From Flavobacterium poyangense (GTDB lineage Bacteria; Bacteroidota; Bacteroidia; Flavobacteriales; Flavobacteriaceae): DNA of 64,000 nt. Of this stretch, positions 7,976 through 17,050 are shown piece after piece. Each line of letters begins with the position of its first letter. Within the stretch, counting starts at the first letter, position 1. The notes under the pieces were generated by a model, which worked only from the letters and a program-made list of their open reading frames with translations, did not search any database and had not been told where the DNA came from. The position numbers were made by a program, and so were the translations under genes. Location of the stretch: the NCBI RefSeq assembly GCF_011751075.1, contig NZ_JAALLN010000019.1, positions 1 to 64,000 on the forward strand. The letters run 5' to 3'.

Positions 7976-9676
7976 TTAAATCCTTTCGATAAAGAAATAA
8001 TGGCTTAATATTTTTTCAGATGCGGAGCTAAGCGTAGGAACAGTAATGAAAAGTCTATCCCTTGCTCTGCTGGCTGCAACATATCTGACGCGATGTTCTT
8101 CATCATTCTTAATGTCAGGTTTTACCAGGAATTCGATATCCTTTTCTTCGTCCAAAACTACAAGGACATTCTCAAATTCATCTCCTTTGGCCTTATGCAT
8201 TGTCTTATCGCAACTTTTGTCTTCGGGAATTTTTACGCAAAGTGCCATCTGCTTATAGGTATGACTTTCATAAAAAGTTTTAGGTCCGCCCGTTTTTAAA
8301 GCTGTAATTTCAGGTTTTATGTGCTGTTTTACAAAAGTAAAAAATTCTAAAAGTGTTCCGTCTTTGAAGGTTTCGTACTTGGAAAGAAGGACAGCTATAA
8401 AATCAAGGCTTTTTTTTCTCCCGGCTAAAGGATCAGATTTGCTCTTGAACTCTTTGAGCATCTCATTTACCGCGTCTTTGAATTTTCCTTCTCTTGCATA
8501 TTCTATTGATTTAATGCAGATAGCCACAATTTTGCTTCTGTATTTGTTGCCGCTTCCCGGCTTGTCGATAATGTCAAGCTTTTCAAAGAGTTTGGAATCT
8601 TGAACCCCTCCAAGCTGTTTTTTCATTAGGTTGGCCGTAATATTGTCTCTGGAAAGTGAGTACAGTGGGGAGTTACCGCATAAAGCCTTGGCCTTCTGGG
8701 ATGATAAGGCAAGCTCACCACAGATGATGTGCGGTCTTGACCCCAATTCATTTCTGTATTTCTGCTGGGTAATATCTTTTCTTATCAGGTTGAGAACGTC
8801 AATTATCTCGTTGGTACTCCGGCGGTTTTCTTCCATTACATAATCAACCATCCCAGGAAGTGTAAAGCCCATGAATTGATCTGGGTTTGCACCCTGAAAT
8901 TTATAGATGGACTGTGCATGGTCGCCGATGATGCCAATTATGGATTCCGAAGCACTTATTTTCTTAAGTATTTCGATCTGAATTGGACTGCTGTCTTGAA
9001 ACTCATCTATAAAAATATAGGGGAATTTTGATCGTAATACTTCTAGTACGAAAGGTTTTTTAATAATGATCTGGTAGCTGAAAAACAGTACATCATCGTG
9101 ATGCACGACACCTTTTTCCCATGCCATTTTCTTATATTCCATAAAAGAATCGGACTTCAGGCTGTATCCTCCCACTTTATGAGGGTACTTTGTTTGGGCC
9201 TTTAATTCGCCGCTGCTGTCAAATTTCCAGATAATATCATAAAAGGCTTTCATAATCTTATCATTATCTTGTATACGCTTCTGTTTGGTTCTGGTTTTCC
9301 AGTCCTCAATAAAGCCATAATTCGTAAGCACTCTGTCGTCGTGACCATCCATTTCAGCTGTATTGAGCCCATAATCGACTGAAATTGCAGATGCATAGGG
9401 TTTTACAACATGTTTGTAGAGGAAACTATGTATTGTTGAGATTTCTGCTCTTTCCGCTGATGTCCCAATTCTAGAAAGTATGGTTTCAACAGCCGTGTTC
9501 GTATAGGTGATACAAGCAATTTTTCTGGTTTTTTCCAGACGTTTTGAGTTATGCAGAACATTTTTGATATGTCCGCACAGCCAATGCGTTTTTCCTGCTC
9601 CAGGGCCAGCATAAACTCTGAAATGCTGTTCAATATTGTCCAGTACGGTGTCAGATGTGATTGAAGTTATTTGCAT
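7976..9676 (-). CDS. gajB: UvrD/Rep-type helicase, Gabija GajB-like
   Basis: A 566-residue superfamily 1 helicase. Walker A is AGPGAGKT (residues 23-30) and motif Ia is ITYTNTAV. Motif II is DEFQDSSP, followed by GDHAQSIYKFQGA (motif III). C-terminal motifs include TMHKAKGDEFENV and VRYVAASRARDRL (motifs V/VI). In Gabija systems GajB is a UvrD-like helicase that acts with the OLD nuclease GajA to degrade or nick invading DNA. Typical GajB is about 490 residues, so this one is longer. Its start overlaps the end of the upstream OLD-type gene by 10 bp, in the canonical gajA-gajB order. A generic UvrD helicase is the alternative, but the coupling to an OLD/TOPRIM gene argues for Gabija. Confidence 0.78.
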   Translation of the reverse strand: MQITSITSDTVLDNIEQHFRVYAGPGAGKTHWLCGHIKNVLHNSKRLEKTRKIACITYTNTAVETILSRIGTSAERAEISTIHSFLYKHVVKPYASAISVDYGLNTAEMDGHDDRVLTNYGFIEDWKTRTKQKRIQDNDKIMKAFYDIIWKFDSSGELKAQTKYPHKVGGYSLKSDSFMEYKKMAWEKGVVHHDDVLFFSYQIIIKKPFVLEVLRSKFPYIFIDEFQDSSPIQIEILKKISASESIIGIIGDHAQSIYKFQGANPDQFMGFTLPGMVDYVMEENRRSTNEIIDVLNLIRKDITQQKYRNELGSRPHIICGELALSSQKAKALCGNSPLYSLSRDNITANLMKKQLGGVQDSKLFEKLDIIDKPGSGNKYRSKIVAICIKSIEYAREGKFKDAVNEMLKEFKSKSDPLAGRKKSLDFIAVLLSKYETFKDGTLLEFFTFVKQHIKPEITALKTGGPKTFYESHTYKQMALCVKIPEDKSCDKTMHKAKGDEFENVLVVLDEEKDIEFLVKPDIKNDEEHRVRYVAASRARDRLFITVPTLSSASEKILSHYFFIERI

Positions 9677-11745
9677 ATCCAGTCAATAGTTTGTTTGATA
9701 TAATCTGGTACGGTAAAATCTTTGTATGCGGCGGTTGAGCGCAGTTCAAGATTTTCCAGTAGTGAATATGATAATTCTAAAGCATTTTCACCCTTTCCCA
9801 CAGAATTCAGATAGCGTGAAGCAATAAGCGCTTTCATTTTTGACTCTTCGTCCCATTGGGAGACGTCAGCTTTTGCCAAGCTTTCTTTGATCCTAGTGTT
9901 CTCGTCGGTTGCTCGTAGTTTAGTTTCCAAATCAGCCAGTTTTTTTCCTGCCGAGTAAAGCTGCATCAATTTGCTAATTTCATCGCTATTGCTGATTGAA
10001 GGGGTCAGTAGTAACTCCAAGGAAGGATTTGACAGCAGGATATCATATTCCAGAGTTTTTCCTTTTATCGGATCCTGTGTAAAAAAAGTTATATTTTTAT
10101 GGGTGCCGATCGGATATTTGGCTGAAGATGTATTGAAACCGTAATCATAATTTGCTTTATCCGCTCCGTATTCATAAGGATAGCATTTTTTGAATTTCTC
10201 TTTTTTTCCTGTGTTGATTTTGCTCTCTGGGTCACGGTCAGTTATGCAAGCCACCTTTTTATTGATGGTATGAGGCTTTGAAGAGTCAAATAAATGCAGG
10301 AAATGGTCAAAGTGGCGACCACCCACATTAATCACTGCGGTGTGGCTGTCCTCCAGTGACTTGTTTTCATATTGGGCAAATACCGATAAGAGAAGCTGTT
10401 CTGCAAGTCCTTCAACCAGAATCACGTTTTTAGCAAACAGCATATCTGATTTGGTTGCATCTAAAAAGCGCTGAACATACTTTTTGCTGTGCTCGTCTGG
10501 AAAAACCCTTCCAGGATAAGCCGCAATAGTCTTCTCGTCCTCTGTATTTAGGCATATTATTTCATCCAGTGATACAGCCGAAGTTATATTAGTGGAATGT
10601 GAAGTGACAAAAATCTGTCTCACTTTCCTTTCTTTTCTGTTCTGCTTGAGGAATTTTAAAAATTTGTACTGCATTGCAGGATGCAGGTGCGCTTCGGGTT
10701 CTTCAATTGCAAGGGTTGCGTATACCTTTGCATTGCTTCCCATATAATCGCCGTCTGAATTCACCTGCATTTTGGCAAGAAGCAGCGACATGTATATAAG
10801 GTTGTTGTAGCCTAAACCATTGTGGGTGGCAGGAATTTTTATGCCGCTTTTATGCTCGACAATCAGTTTTAGGACAGAGAACATCTCAACATCGCTCATG
10901 CTGCCTTCGAAATCGGGTGTGGCATCGTTAAAGGATGAAGCGCCGGTCTCCTTAGCATAGGAGAGAATCTGTTCTTTACCTTCCGCCATTCGTTTCTGAA
11001 GTATATCTATAAGTTCGTCCGCTTTATCGGAAAACTCTATTTTGCGCGTTTTTATTTCAGCATTTTTTGTCTTCTTTGGTTTTACGGATTCAGGTTCCTT
11101 CTTAATTTCGTAATCCATAAAAAAATCAAATACATCTCGAAGAAGGGTATTTCTTCCTGTGAGCATATCCCTTTCTACATCCCTGATGGCATCCAAAAAC
11201 TGGAAATCAAATTTCTGAAGCGATTCGCTCTCAGCGGTAGCTTGGTTTACGATATCTCCTCCCCAAATTTTGTGGGTGTAAAGTCGGATGAAGTCGTGCT
11301 TTATGATTTTCCAGGCCTTTGCCGCTGCTTTTATCTTGTCTCTTTCCGTTATGCTTTTCATAGCTTCAAGATAATGTGGCAGCTCTTTTTCAGGGAGAAA
11401 GAATTCATATGTTAGAAGCGCCTCATATGTGGTATCCAGTTTTGTAAGCCATCCTGCAATGGTAACCAAATCATCAGGTTCAGAATGTGTGCCTTTCACT
11501 ATCTTAAGGGCAATACTGATTTTCGGAGGCGCTTTCTGTAGGTCGTCTATTGTAAGAAACTTGTTAAAATCATCTGTTTCCAGACGTTTGGTTCCCTTGT
11601 GGTCAATAACAAGTGATAGGGCCTTTAGCAGATTTGTCTTGCCTGCATTATTGTGTCCAATGATCACATTAACTCCTTCGTTGAACTGGATTTCACATTC
11701 TTTGAAGTTTCTGAAGTTTTTGATTTCAATCTGCGATATATACAT
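9667..11745 (-). CDS. gajA: OLD-family ATPase/TOPRIM nuclease, Gabija GajA-like
   Basis: A 692-residue protein. The N-terminal ABC-type ATPase has Walker A GHNNAGKT (residues 30-37) and Walker B with signature LAIEEPEAHLHP, followed by the switch VTSHSTNI. The C-terminal TOPRIM domain has NVILVEGLAEQLLL (catalytic Glu) and CITDRDPES (Asp-x-Asp). This is the class 2 OLD nuclease plan of GajA, a nucleotide-sensing DNA endonuclease. It is about 110 residues longer than the reference GajA, mostly in the insertion around residues 180-260 and at the C-terminus. It is the first gene of a two-gene minus-strand operon with the helicase. A divergent spacer of 349 bp separates it from the next, unrelated defence-like operon. 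Confidence 0.78.
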   Translation of the reverse strand: MYISQIEIKNFRNFKECEIQFNEGVNVIIGHNNAGKTNLLKALSLVIDHKGTKRLETDDFNKFLTIDDLQKAPPKISIALKIVKGTHSEPDDLVTIAGWLTKLDTTYEALLTYEFFLPEKELPHYLEAMKSITERDKIKAAAKAWKIIKHDFIRLYTHKIWGGDIVNQATAESESLQKFDFQFLDAIRDVERDMLTGRNTLLRDVFDFFMDYEIKKEPESVKPKKTKNAEIKTRKIEFSDKADELIDILQKRMAEGKEQILSYAKETGASSFNDATPDFEGSMSDVEMFSVLKLIVEHKSGIKIPATHNGLGYNNLIYMSLLLAKMQVNSDGDYMGSNAKVYATLAIEEPEAHLHPAMQYKFLKFLKQNRKERKVRQIFVTSHSTNITSAVSLDEIICLNTEDEKTIAAYPGRVFPDEHSKKYVQRFLDATKSDMLFAKNVILVEGLAEQLLLSVFAQYENKSLEDSHTAVINVGGRHFDHFLHLFDSSKPHTINKKVACITDRDPESKINTGKKEKFKKCYPYEYGADKANYDYGFNTSSAKYPIGTHKNITFFTQDPIKGKTLEYDILLSNPSLELLLTPSISNSDEISKLMQLYSAGKKLADLETKLRATDENTRIKESLAKADVSQWDEESKMKALIASRYLNSVGKGENALELSYSLLENLELRSTAAYKDFTVPDYIKQTIDWICK

Positions 11746-12094
11746 TTTAAAAGTTATTGGTTAGTTGTTTCCTCACCTTTTGGGATTGCCAGTAAGGCAA
11801 ATATAATGGTTCTTGCGTTTTTTTTTTTACGGATTTCCGTAAAAGCGCCAATATGAATCAGCATGCGAAATAATATACTAACGTAGCTAAACCTAATTTT
11901 TTTTTACATTGGCATCGAAAAATATTGTAAATCATGATTTTGGACAGATCAGCTAAATTTAATAATTAAATTTCCCTCTTAGTATCATGTAAAGTGTTGA
12001 TATGTATGGTTTTGTAAATTAATATGCTTTCGTTATAAAAAAAGATGTGCTTAAATTTAGTTAAAAATAAAATTAATAAGGGCAGTGTGACAAG
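11746..12094. promoter_or_regulatory. Divergent promoter region with a palindrome
   Basis: No gene is seen in these 349 bp. They separate gajA (-) from the nuclease operon (+). At 11825-11844 lies an 8-bp perfect inverted repeat (ttttacgg/ccgtaaaa, loop attt), 80 bp upstream of gajA. It is followed on the gajA strand by A rather than T, so it is not a terminator for that strand and may be an operator. The sequence just before 12095 is very AT-rich, and no clear ribosome binding site is seen, as is usual in this phylum. Confidence 0.45.
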
Positions 12095-13762
12095 ATGGAT
12101 ATTAAAAAATTGACGGCTCAGGATAACTATAATACATTTCTGGATGAACTGATGCATGAGCATCTTTTTCTTGCTGCTAAAGATGTCAATGAAAGAATCG
12201 CTGCAAAATTTAGTGTTACATCAGATAACGCCAGAAAGATCGTAAGTCGGGCAGTAGCCAAAAGGGTCATCAATTCTTCCAAACCCTCCACCTTCGGAAA
12301 TGGCCAGTTTATTTACTACTGCAATACCTACATGCTGGATCTAACTGCAGTCATGAAAATTACTGAAAAGGCAAGACCACCCATCTATAGGCTGATTATG
12401 CTCCTGAAGCTAAATAACGGCATCATTTCCTATTATGAAGGCTTAAAGATCACTGCTTCTCCAAGTGAAAATACTTCTTCAAAGATCAATTCACTTGATG
12501 ATATATTAAAACTGCTCAGCAGACTGGATTTTGTATACGAGAAGAGGGATCAGAGCAATAACCGTTATATCATACAGAAGGACTTCAATAAGATCCTTGA
12601 CAAAGCTGATGAAAAAATCAAAATTAATCTTCACAACCAGAAGATGATGACCGACTGCAGTTTGATGCCTGATATTTTAAGTTGGCTTGTAAATGCAAAC
12701 ATAATAGATAACACTTTTTTTCTCTACCGCAGCAAAACCAATCCCGGTATTGGAATAATTCATAATTATCTTTATTGGGATGCGTGTGCATATACTAAAA
12801 CAACAGGGATAAATGCAATATTAGGAGCAAAGGCAGATTCTAAGGAGAAGCAGACCTTGGTGGTTTTGGATGTTCTCCTTGCATCAGAGTACACATTTGT
12901 TCATCTTAATGCATTTCTTGCAAGAATCCAGATTAATATGAATTCCGTAAGAGACGAAAAACGAAAAACGCTGCCTGTTATTATCTACAGGGAATGCAGT
13001 AGAGAAGTTTTCTTCACGATGAGGAAAAATGGAATAATGTCTTTCAATATAAGTGCGATTTTTGGTTCTAAAATTTATGAAATCATAAGGAAAACCAGTC
13101 AGCTGCCAGTTATGCTTAAAAACGATTTGAATCTCGACCAGTCAGTGGAATCGATTTTGGAGGCTATCAAAAGTTCAGGGCAAGAAGGGGCTTTAAAAGA
13201 TCTCCGGGGTACATTGTTTGAATACCTGATGTTTGGCTATCTGAGTTCTCTGTATCCAAATGCTGGAATAGAGCAGAATATGATTTTAAAAAAAGGTGAC
13301 AGAAAACATGAATTTGATTACATTATCACTTCCACCCATCCGCCTGAATTAGTTTTTGTTGAGCTGAAAGGACTGCGCGAAGGGACTTTTGTCGGTTTTG
13401 GGGACAGTAAAACCAAAGCTACCCTTAAATGGTTTTTCAATAAATCAATGGGACTTGCAAAAGAATTTTATAAAGATAAAAATCCAAAAAACCTGAAGAT
13501 AAAAGCTATTTTTATCACAACGGGAGGTTTTTGGAACAATACAGCAGAATTTAGGGAGCAAATGGAAAGCAGCTCGTTCAAATCTGCCAAATCAAAAGTT
13601 ATCATTGAAAGAGGCGAGTTATTAGAACTTTTGGAAAAGGATGGTTTTAGTAATGAAGTTAAAACTATAGAGCGATATTATTCAAGTTTGGAGGTGGAAA
13701 ATACAGGACAATCAGATCTTAATCAGGATTCAGATGGCGAGCCGGACGATTTGCCATTCTGA
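12095..13762 (+). CDS. PD-(D/E)XK nuclease-like protein with SSB-type C-terminal tail
   Basis: A 555-residue protein of no named family known to me. The N-terminal 80 residues look like a winged helix (ERIAAKFSVTSDNARKIVSRAVAKRVI). The C-terminal third has a restriction-endonuclease-like core: Glu376 (GTLFEYLMFGYL), Asp408 (KHEFDYII) and Glu423-x-Lys425 (FVELKGLREG). These fit the E...D...ExK pattern of PD-(D/E)XK nucleases. The last residues, after an acidic linker, are EPDDLPF. That is the hydrophobic tip of Bacteroidota single-stranded DNA binding proteins; the SSB encoded at 20086-20475 ends PDDLPF. It is the first gene of a four-gene run. DNA cleavage and docking to SSB-binding proteins are inferences. 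Confidence 0.7.
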   Translation: MDIKKLTAQDNYNTFLDELMHEHLFLAAKDVNERIAAKFSVTSDNARKIVSRAVAKRVINSSKPSTFGNGQFIYYCNTYMLDLTAVMKITEKARPPIYRLIMLLKLNNGIISYYEGLKITASPSENTSSKINSLDDILKLLSRLDFVYEKRDQSNNRYIIQKDFNKILDKADEKIKINLHNQKMMTDCSLMPDILSWLVNANIIDNTFFLYRSKTNPGIGIIHNYLYWDACAYTKTTGINAILGAKADSKEKQTLVVLDVLLASEYTFVHLNAFLARIQINMNSVRDEKRKTLPVIIYRECSREVFFTMRKNGIMSFNISAIFGSKIYEIIRKTSQLPVMLKNDLNLDQSVESILEAIKSSGQEGALKDLRGTLFEYLMFGYLSSLYPNAGIEQNMILKKGDRKHEFDYIITSTHPPELVFVELKGLREGTFVGFGDSKTKATLKWFFNKSMGLAKEFYKDKNPKNLKIKAIFITTGGFWNNTAEFREQMESSSFKSAKSKVIIERGELLELLEKDGFSNEVKTIERYYSSLEVENTGQSDLNQDSDGEPDDLPF

Positions 13763-13842
13763 TAGTTAAGATTAAGAAGATTTATCGTTTGGCGATGAAA
13801 TTAATATAGATTTATAGGAAATTAATTTAACAACGATTTTAG

Positions 13843-14826
13843 ATGCAAAATTATGAAATGAATGCTCAAACCAAACAGCTCATGGTTTTCTTTAATGATA
13901 ACTATGTGCCGTTTACAACATATCATTTAAATAAAGAAATTAAAATTTTCTTAGGAAATGAAAAAGAAAGAGTATGCAGATTTTGTAATAAAGATGAAAG
14001 TGAAACAACCTTTAGCACAATTGCCCATGCAATTCCTGAATTTATCGGAAACAAAAAACTTGTAGCAAATTATGAGTGTGATGCCTGCAATAGCAAATTC
14101 TCTCGTCTGCTTGAAAGCCACATGGGTAATTACATGAACCTCTGGCATACACTGTCACAGGTAAAGGGAAAAAGAAGTGTCCCATCATTTAAAACAATTA
14201 ATGATAAATCGCGGATTGATATAGGATCTAAAAATGTTGAAATTGCTGAATACACTGATGATAATATTATTAGCGTCGATCCAGAAACCAAAACTATAAC
14301 TTTTACTGCAAAAAAAAGATCTTACGTGCCTATTGCTGTTTACAAAACACTTACAAAGATGGCACTTACAATTATGCCGGAAAGTGAACTAATTGACTAT
14401 AAAACTACAATGGCGTGGATTAATGAAGAAAATCATCAGGAAAGTCCTCAGAATTTGAAAAATCTTATTGTTTTTATGTCAATTGCAGGAGGTATTAGAC
14501 CCATTCCATTTGTTAGCTGTATGCTTTTCAAAAGAAAGGATGATCATAAAAATCCTGTTCCTAATATGCTTTTTGTTTTAGCTTACAGTAATTTCGTTTT
14601 TCAGATTTATCTCCCTTTGAGTAAAGCCGATTTAAAGCTCCAAGGAGGAACAATGGAGTTGTCATATTGTCCAACATTCTTAGATTTAGAGGGTGTTTAT
14701 CTTACTCGCAAGCAATTAAATATGAGCGATAAAGAAAAAGTTGTGGAAGAAGAAGAAAAAATCGAAATGCAGTTTGAGCATATGGAACATATTCCAGTTC
14801 CTCAGAAAACGGACCGCAATGATTAA
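13843..14826 (+). CDS. HNH endonuclease-like protein (HNH_5 type)
   Basis: A 327-residue protein. Residues 45-83 form a zinc-ribbon HNH motif: CRFC (45-48), IAHAIPEFIGN with His62, and CDACN (79-83). This is the arrangement of HNH_5-like nucleases (C-x2-C ... H-x-IP ... C-x2-C-N). The remaining 240 residues are mixed alpha/beta without recognised motifs and may bind target or regulate cleavage. The C-terminus is charged (KEKVVEEEEKIEMQFEHMEH). It follows the SSB-tailed nuclease after 80 bp and is 26 bp ahead of a second PD-(D/E)XK protein, so it is probably co-transcribed. Cleavage specificity cannot be judged. Confidence 0.7.
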   Translation: MQNYEMNAQTKQLMVFFNDNYVPFTTYHLNKEIKIFLGNEKERVCRFCNKDESETTFSTIAHAIPEFIGNKKLVANYECDACNSKFSRLLESHMGNYMNLWHTLSQVKGKRSVPSFKTINDKSRIDIGSKNVEIAEYTDDNIISVDPETKTITFTAKKRSYVPIAVYKTLTKMALTIMPESELIDYKTTMAWINEENHQESPQNLKNLIVFMSIAGGIRPIPFVSCMLFKRKDDHKNPVPNMLFVLAYSNFVFQIYLPLSKADLKLQGGTMELSYCPTFLDLEGVYLTRKQLNMSDKEKVVEEEEKIEMQFEHMEHIPVPQKTDRND

Positions 14827-14852
14827 AAATAATTTTCTAATTGATATTAAAG

Positions 14853-16022
14853 ATGACACCAGAAGAAAAGGCAAAATTTACTGATTTATTTCTTATAGGA
14901 CTCTCCGAGTCTTCCTTTGCGAGTTCTTTGGCAAATATTTTAGAATTGAGCCGCCTGCCAAGTGAATTAAACAGACTTAAATTCAAGGCTTTGGAATATG
15001 AACTGGAAAGATTTAGTCTAGTCGAGTTCGTAAGAGGACGTGATAACTCGACCTTAGATGGTCAATGTGAGTATTTTATCAGTTCTAAAGGAATGGATTA
15101 CGTTTCAAATAATAAGTCAACAATAGCATTATTTAAAAACCAAGAGAATAGTAATATGGAAGAAAAAAACTGGGTAAGAGCTTTTAACAGATTGTTTAAA
15201 ATTTTAAATGGATCAGCGTACATGACCGGATCAGTTTTTTTAGACATTGCGAGAGAAGTTGATGATTCAATTCCTAGCTACAAAGTGTACATAGAAGAAA
15301 GGAAATCTGAAGGAAAGAGCCAAAGCAGAAAAGATTTCTTTTTTGATGTTATCAACGAAATGCCGGAGGATGGTAAAATGGAGTTTTATGAGACAATAAT
15401 AAAAGATCTTGAGAAAAAAGTGCCTGATGAATTAGAAGATTTAAAAAGTTTATTTGAAAAGAAAGAATCTGTTATCAAAAAACGTGAAATTCCAAGTAAA
15501 GATTTTTCTGCAGAACTTTATAATGATGTCCTTAGTACTATTTACAAAGCTTATCGTGGTGCTGAGCAGAAACCTTCAATTTATTCAGGAAAAGGAGAAG
15601 AAGATTTAAGGGACTACGGTCTGGCTTTTCTGGAATCAAGATATATAGGTGCGGTTGCTGCTGGTGAAGCTTTTAATAAAAATGGAAAAACAGATATAAT
15701 ATTAAAAAGCGACGACGGAAGTAATCTGTTTGTAGCTGAGTTTAAGGTATGGCATGGAGCAGGACAGTTTCATCAGGCTCTTGAGCAGTTATTTGGTTAT
15801 TTAACATGGAGAGATACAAAATCCACACTTGTACTTTTTGTTCGAAATGCTGATTTTAACGCGGTCTTAGCTAAAATTAAGGAAGAAGCTGCCAAAAGTA
15901 TTTATTATGTTAAGCATCTAAAGGATAGGGAAGAAAGCAGCTTTTCTTATATTTTCAGACATAAAGACCACCCGGATAGGGAAATTCAGGTAGAAATTAT
16001 GGCATTTTCATTTCCTAATTAG
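14853..16022 (+). CDS. Unknown protein with C-terminal PD-(D/E)XK nuclease motif
   Basis: I start at the ATG at 14853 (389 residues); a TTG four codons upstream is possible. The N-terminal 80 residues resemble a helical DNA-binding or sensor domain. The middle is charged and helical. The C-terminal 120 residues have Glu272 (AAGEAFNKNG), Asp281 (GKTDIILKS) and Glu296-x-Lys298 (VAEFKVWHG). A helix carrying Gln follows (QFHQALEQLFGYLTWRDTK), as in PD-(D/E)XK nucleases. It lies between the HNH gene and the YGSN-motif gene with small gaps (26 and 11 bp), so it is part of the same operon. Its match with any named defence protein is not known to me. Confidence 0.65.
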   Translation: MTPEEKAKFTDLFLIGLSESSFASSLANILELSRLPSELNRLKFKALEYELERFSLVEFVRGRDNSTLDGQCEYFISSKGMDYVSNNKSTIALFKNQENSNMEEKNWVRAFNRLFKILNGSAYMTGSVFLDIAREVDDSIPSYKVYIEERKSEGKSQSRKDFFFDVINEMPEDGKMEFYETIIKDLEKKVPDELEDLKSLFEKKESVIKKREIPSKDFSAELYNDVLSTIYKAYRGAEQKPSIYSGKGEEDLRDYGLAFLESRYIGAVAAGEAFNKNGKTDIILKSDDGSNLFVAEFKVWHGAGQFHQALEQLFGYLTWRDTKSTLVLFVRNADFNAVLAKIKEEAAKSIYYVKHLKDREESSFSYIFRHKDHPDREIQVEIMAFSFPN

Positions 16023-16033
16023 AATTATACATC

Positions 16034-16834
16034 ATGGTAAACAAAGATTTGGTTTGGTATGCGGCGTATGGCTCAAATATGTCAGAAGAAAGATTTTTAC
16101 ACTACATAAACGGAGGAATTCCCAGCGGATCCGAACGAAACTATGAGCCATGCTCTGATTTGACCCCGCCTAAAGATATCCGTCCCTATGAAATCAATTT
16201 TGAACTATTTTTTGCAAGAGAGAGCAGTTCTTGGAATGGCGGGATAGCATTTATTGAAACTGAAAAGAATAATGAAATTAAGACTCTTGCAAAATTGTAT
16301 TTGATTTCTAAAACGCAGTTCAATCATCTGGCCAAAGGTGAAACACAGGCACAAGGCATTGTTGAAATCGACTTTGATCAAGCGGCAAATGAAGGAAGAA
16401 CAGTTTTTAAAAGACCATCCTGGTATGGACTGGTATTGTTTTTAGGATACTTTGAAGATATACCAGTGTTTACACTTACAGGAGAAAGGCCGATTGACGT
16501 GTTCACAAAGCCTAATGAAAAGTATCTCATTATAATAGCTTCTGGCTTAAGACAGACACATGGTTTAAACAACCAGGAAATTTTTCAGTATTTCTCCAAC
16601 AAAAAAGGTATTCGCTGCCACTATAAGAACTATGAGCTCTATGACTTAGCTTATGAACGCACTAATAAAGAGGTGGAGTTTGTGCGTGCCTTATTTGACC
16701 AGTATACCAAAGATTTTAGTTCCATGCTTGATGGCGATTTGAAAGAGAAGAAAAGAAAGGAATTAGAAAATCTGATGAAACGGTACTATGGCGAATTTCA
16801 TATAGATAGCCTTGGAGAATCATTTAATATTTAA
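16034..16834 (+). CDS. Gamma-glutamylcyclotransferase-like protein
   Basis: A 266-residue protein. It opens with LVWYAAYGSNMSEERF (YGSN at residues 12-15), the phosphate/substrate loop typical of gamma-glutamylcyclotransferase-like (AIG2/BtrG) folds. FELFFARESSSWNGGIAFIE and TLAKLYLISKTQF fit further strands of that barrel. The C-terminal 90 residues are an added helical part. GGCT-like enzymes form pyroglutamate from gamma-glutamyl amines or remove gamma-glutamyl groups. Here the substrate is unknown, and the catalytic Glu could not be assigned with certainty. Its place 11 bp after a nuclease-motif gene suggests modification, activation or restraint of that operon's products; this is inference. 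Confidence 0.6.
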   Translation: MVNKDLVWYAAYGSNMSEERFLHYINGGIPSGSERNYEPCSDLTPPKDIRPYEINFELFFARESSSWNGGIAFIETEKNNEIKTLAKLYLISKTQFNHLAKGETQAQGIVEIDFDQAANEGRTVFKRPSWYGLVLFLGYFEDIPVFTLTGERPIDVFTKPNEKYLIIIASGLRQTHGLNNQEIFQYFSNKKGIRCHYKNYELYDLAYERTNKEVEFVRALFDQYTKDFSSMLDGDLKEKKRKELENLMKRYYGEFHIDSLGESFNI

Positions 16835-16933
16835 AAACTGATTATTTGTTAGCAGCTCTATATTTTAATGAATTATTAGGAGGTTGATTGAACAAAGACC
16901 AAGCAGATTTCTTATTTTGAAATCGAAAGTCCT

Positions 16934-17050
16934 ATGTATTATTATTCATTTTCAGAAAGTGAGGTAGATCGGAGTCTATTTGATTTCATTGCAAAATCAG
17001 ATGGAATTAAAATGAATCTAAGCGAAAAAGTTATAATGATATTTCTATAA
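16934..17050 (+). CDS. Possible small protein or gene fragment (38 aa)
   Basis: A short frame beginning MYYYSFSESEVDRSLFDFIA and ending KVIMIFL. Codon use looks coding-like, and the frame extends open a further 14 codons upstream without an ATG. It could be the tail of a gene lost during island assembly. No family is recognised. Its 3' end overlaps a convergent small frame by 6 bp. Confidence 0.25.
   Translation: MYYYSFSESEVDRSLFDFIAKSDGIKMNLSEKVIMIFL

Noticed and set aside
11821..11844. Terminator for gajA
   Set aside because: The hairpin lies upstream of gajA and is followed by A, not T, on that strand.
11966..12163. Minus-strand frame of 65 codons across the start of the nuclease operon
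   Set aside because: Overlaps the start of the nuclease gene on the opposite strand and reads as AT-rich noise.
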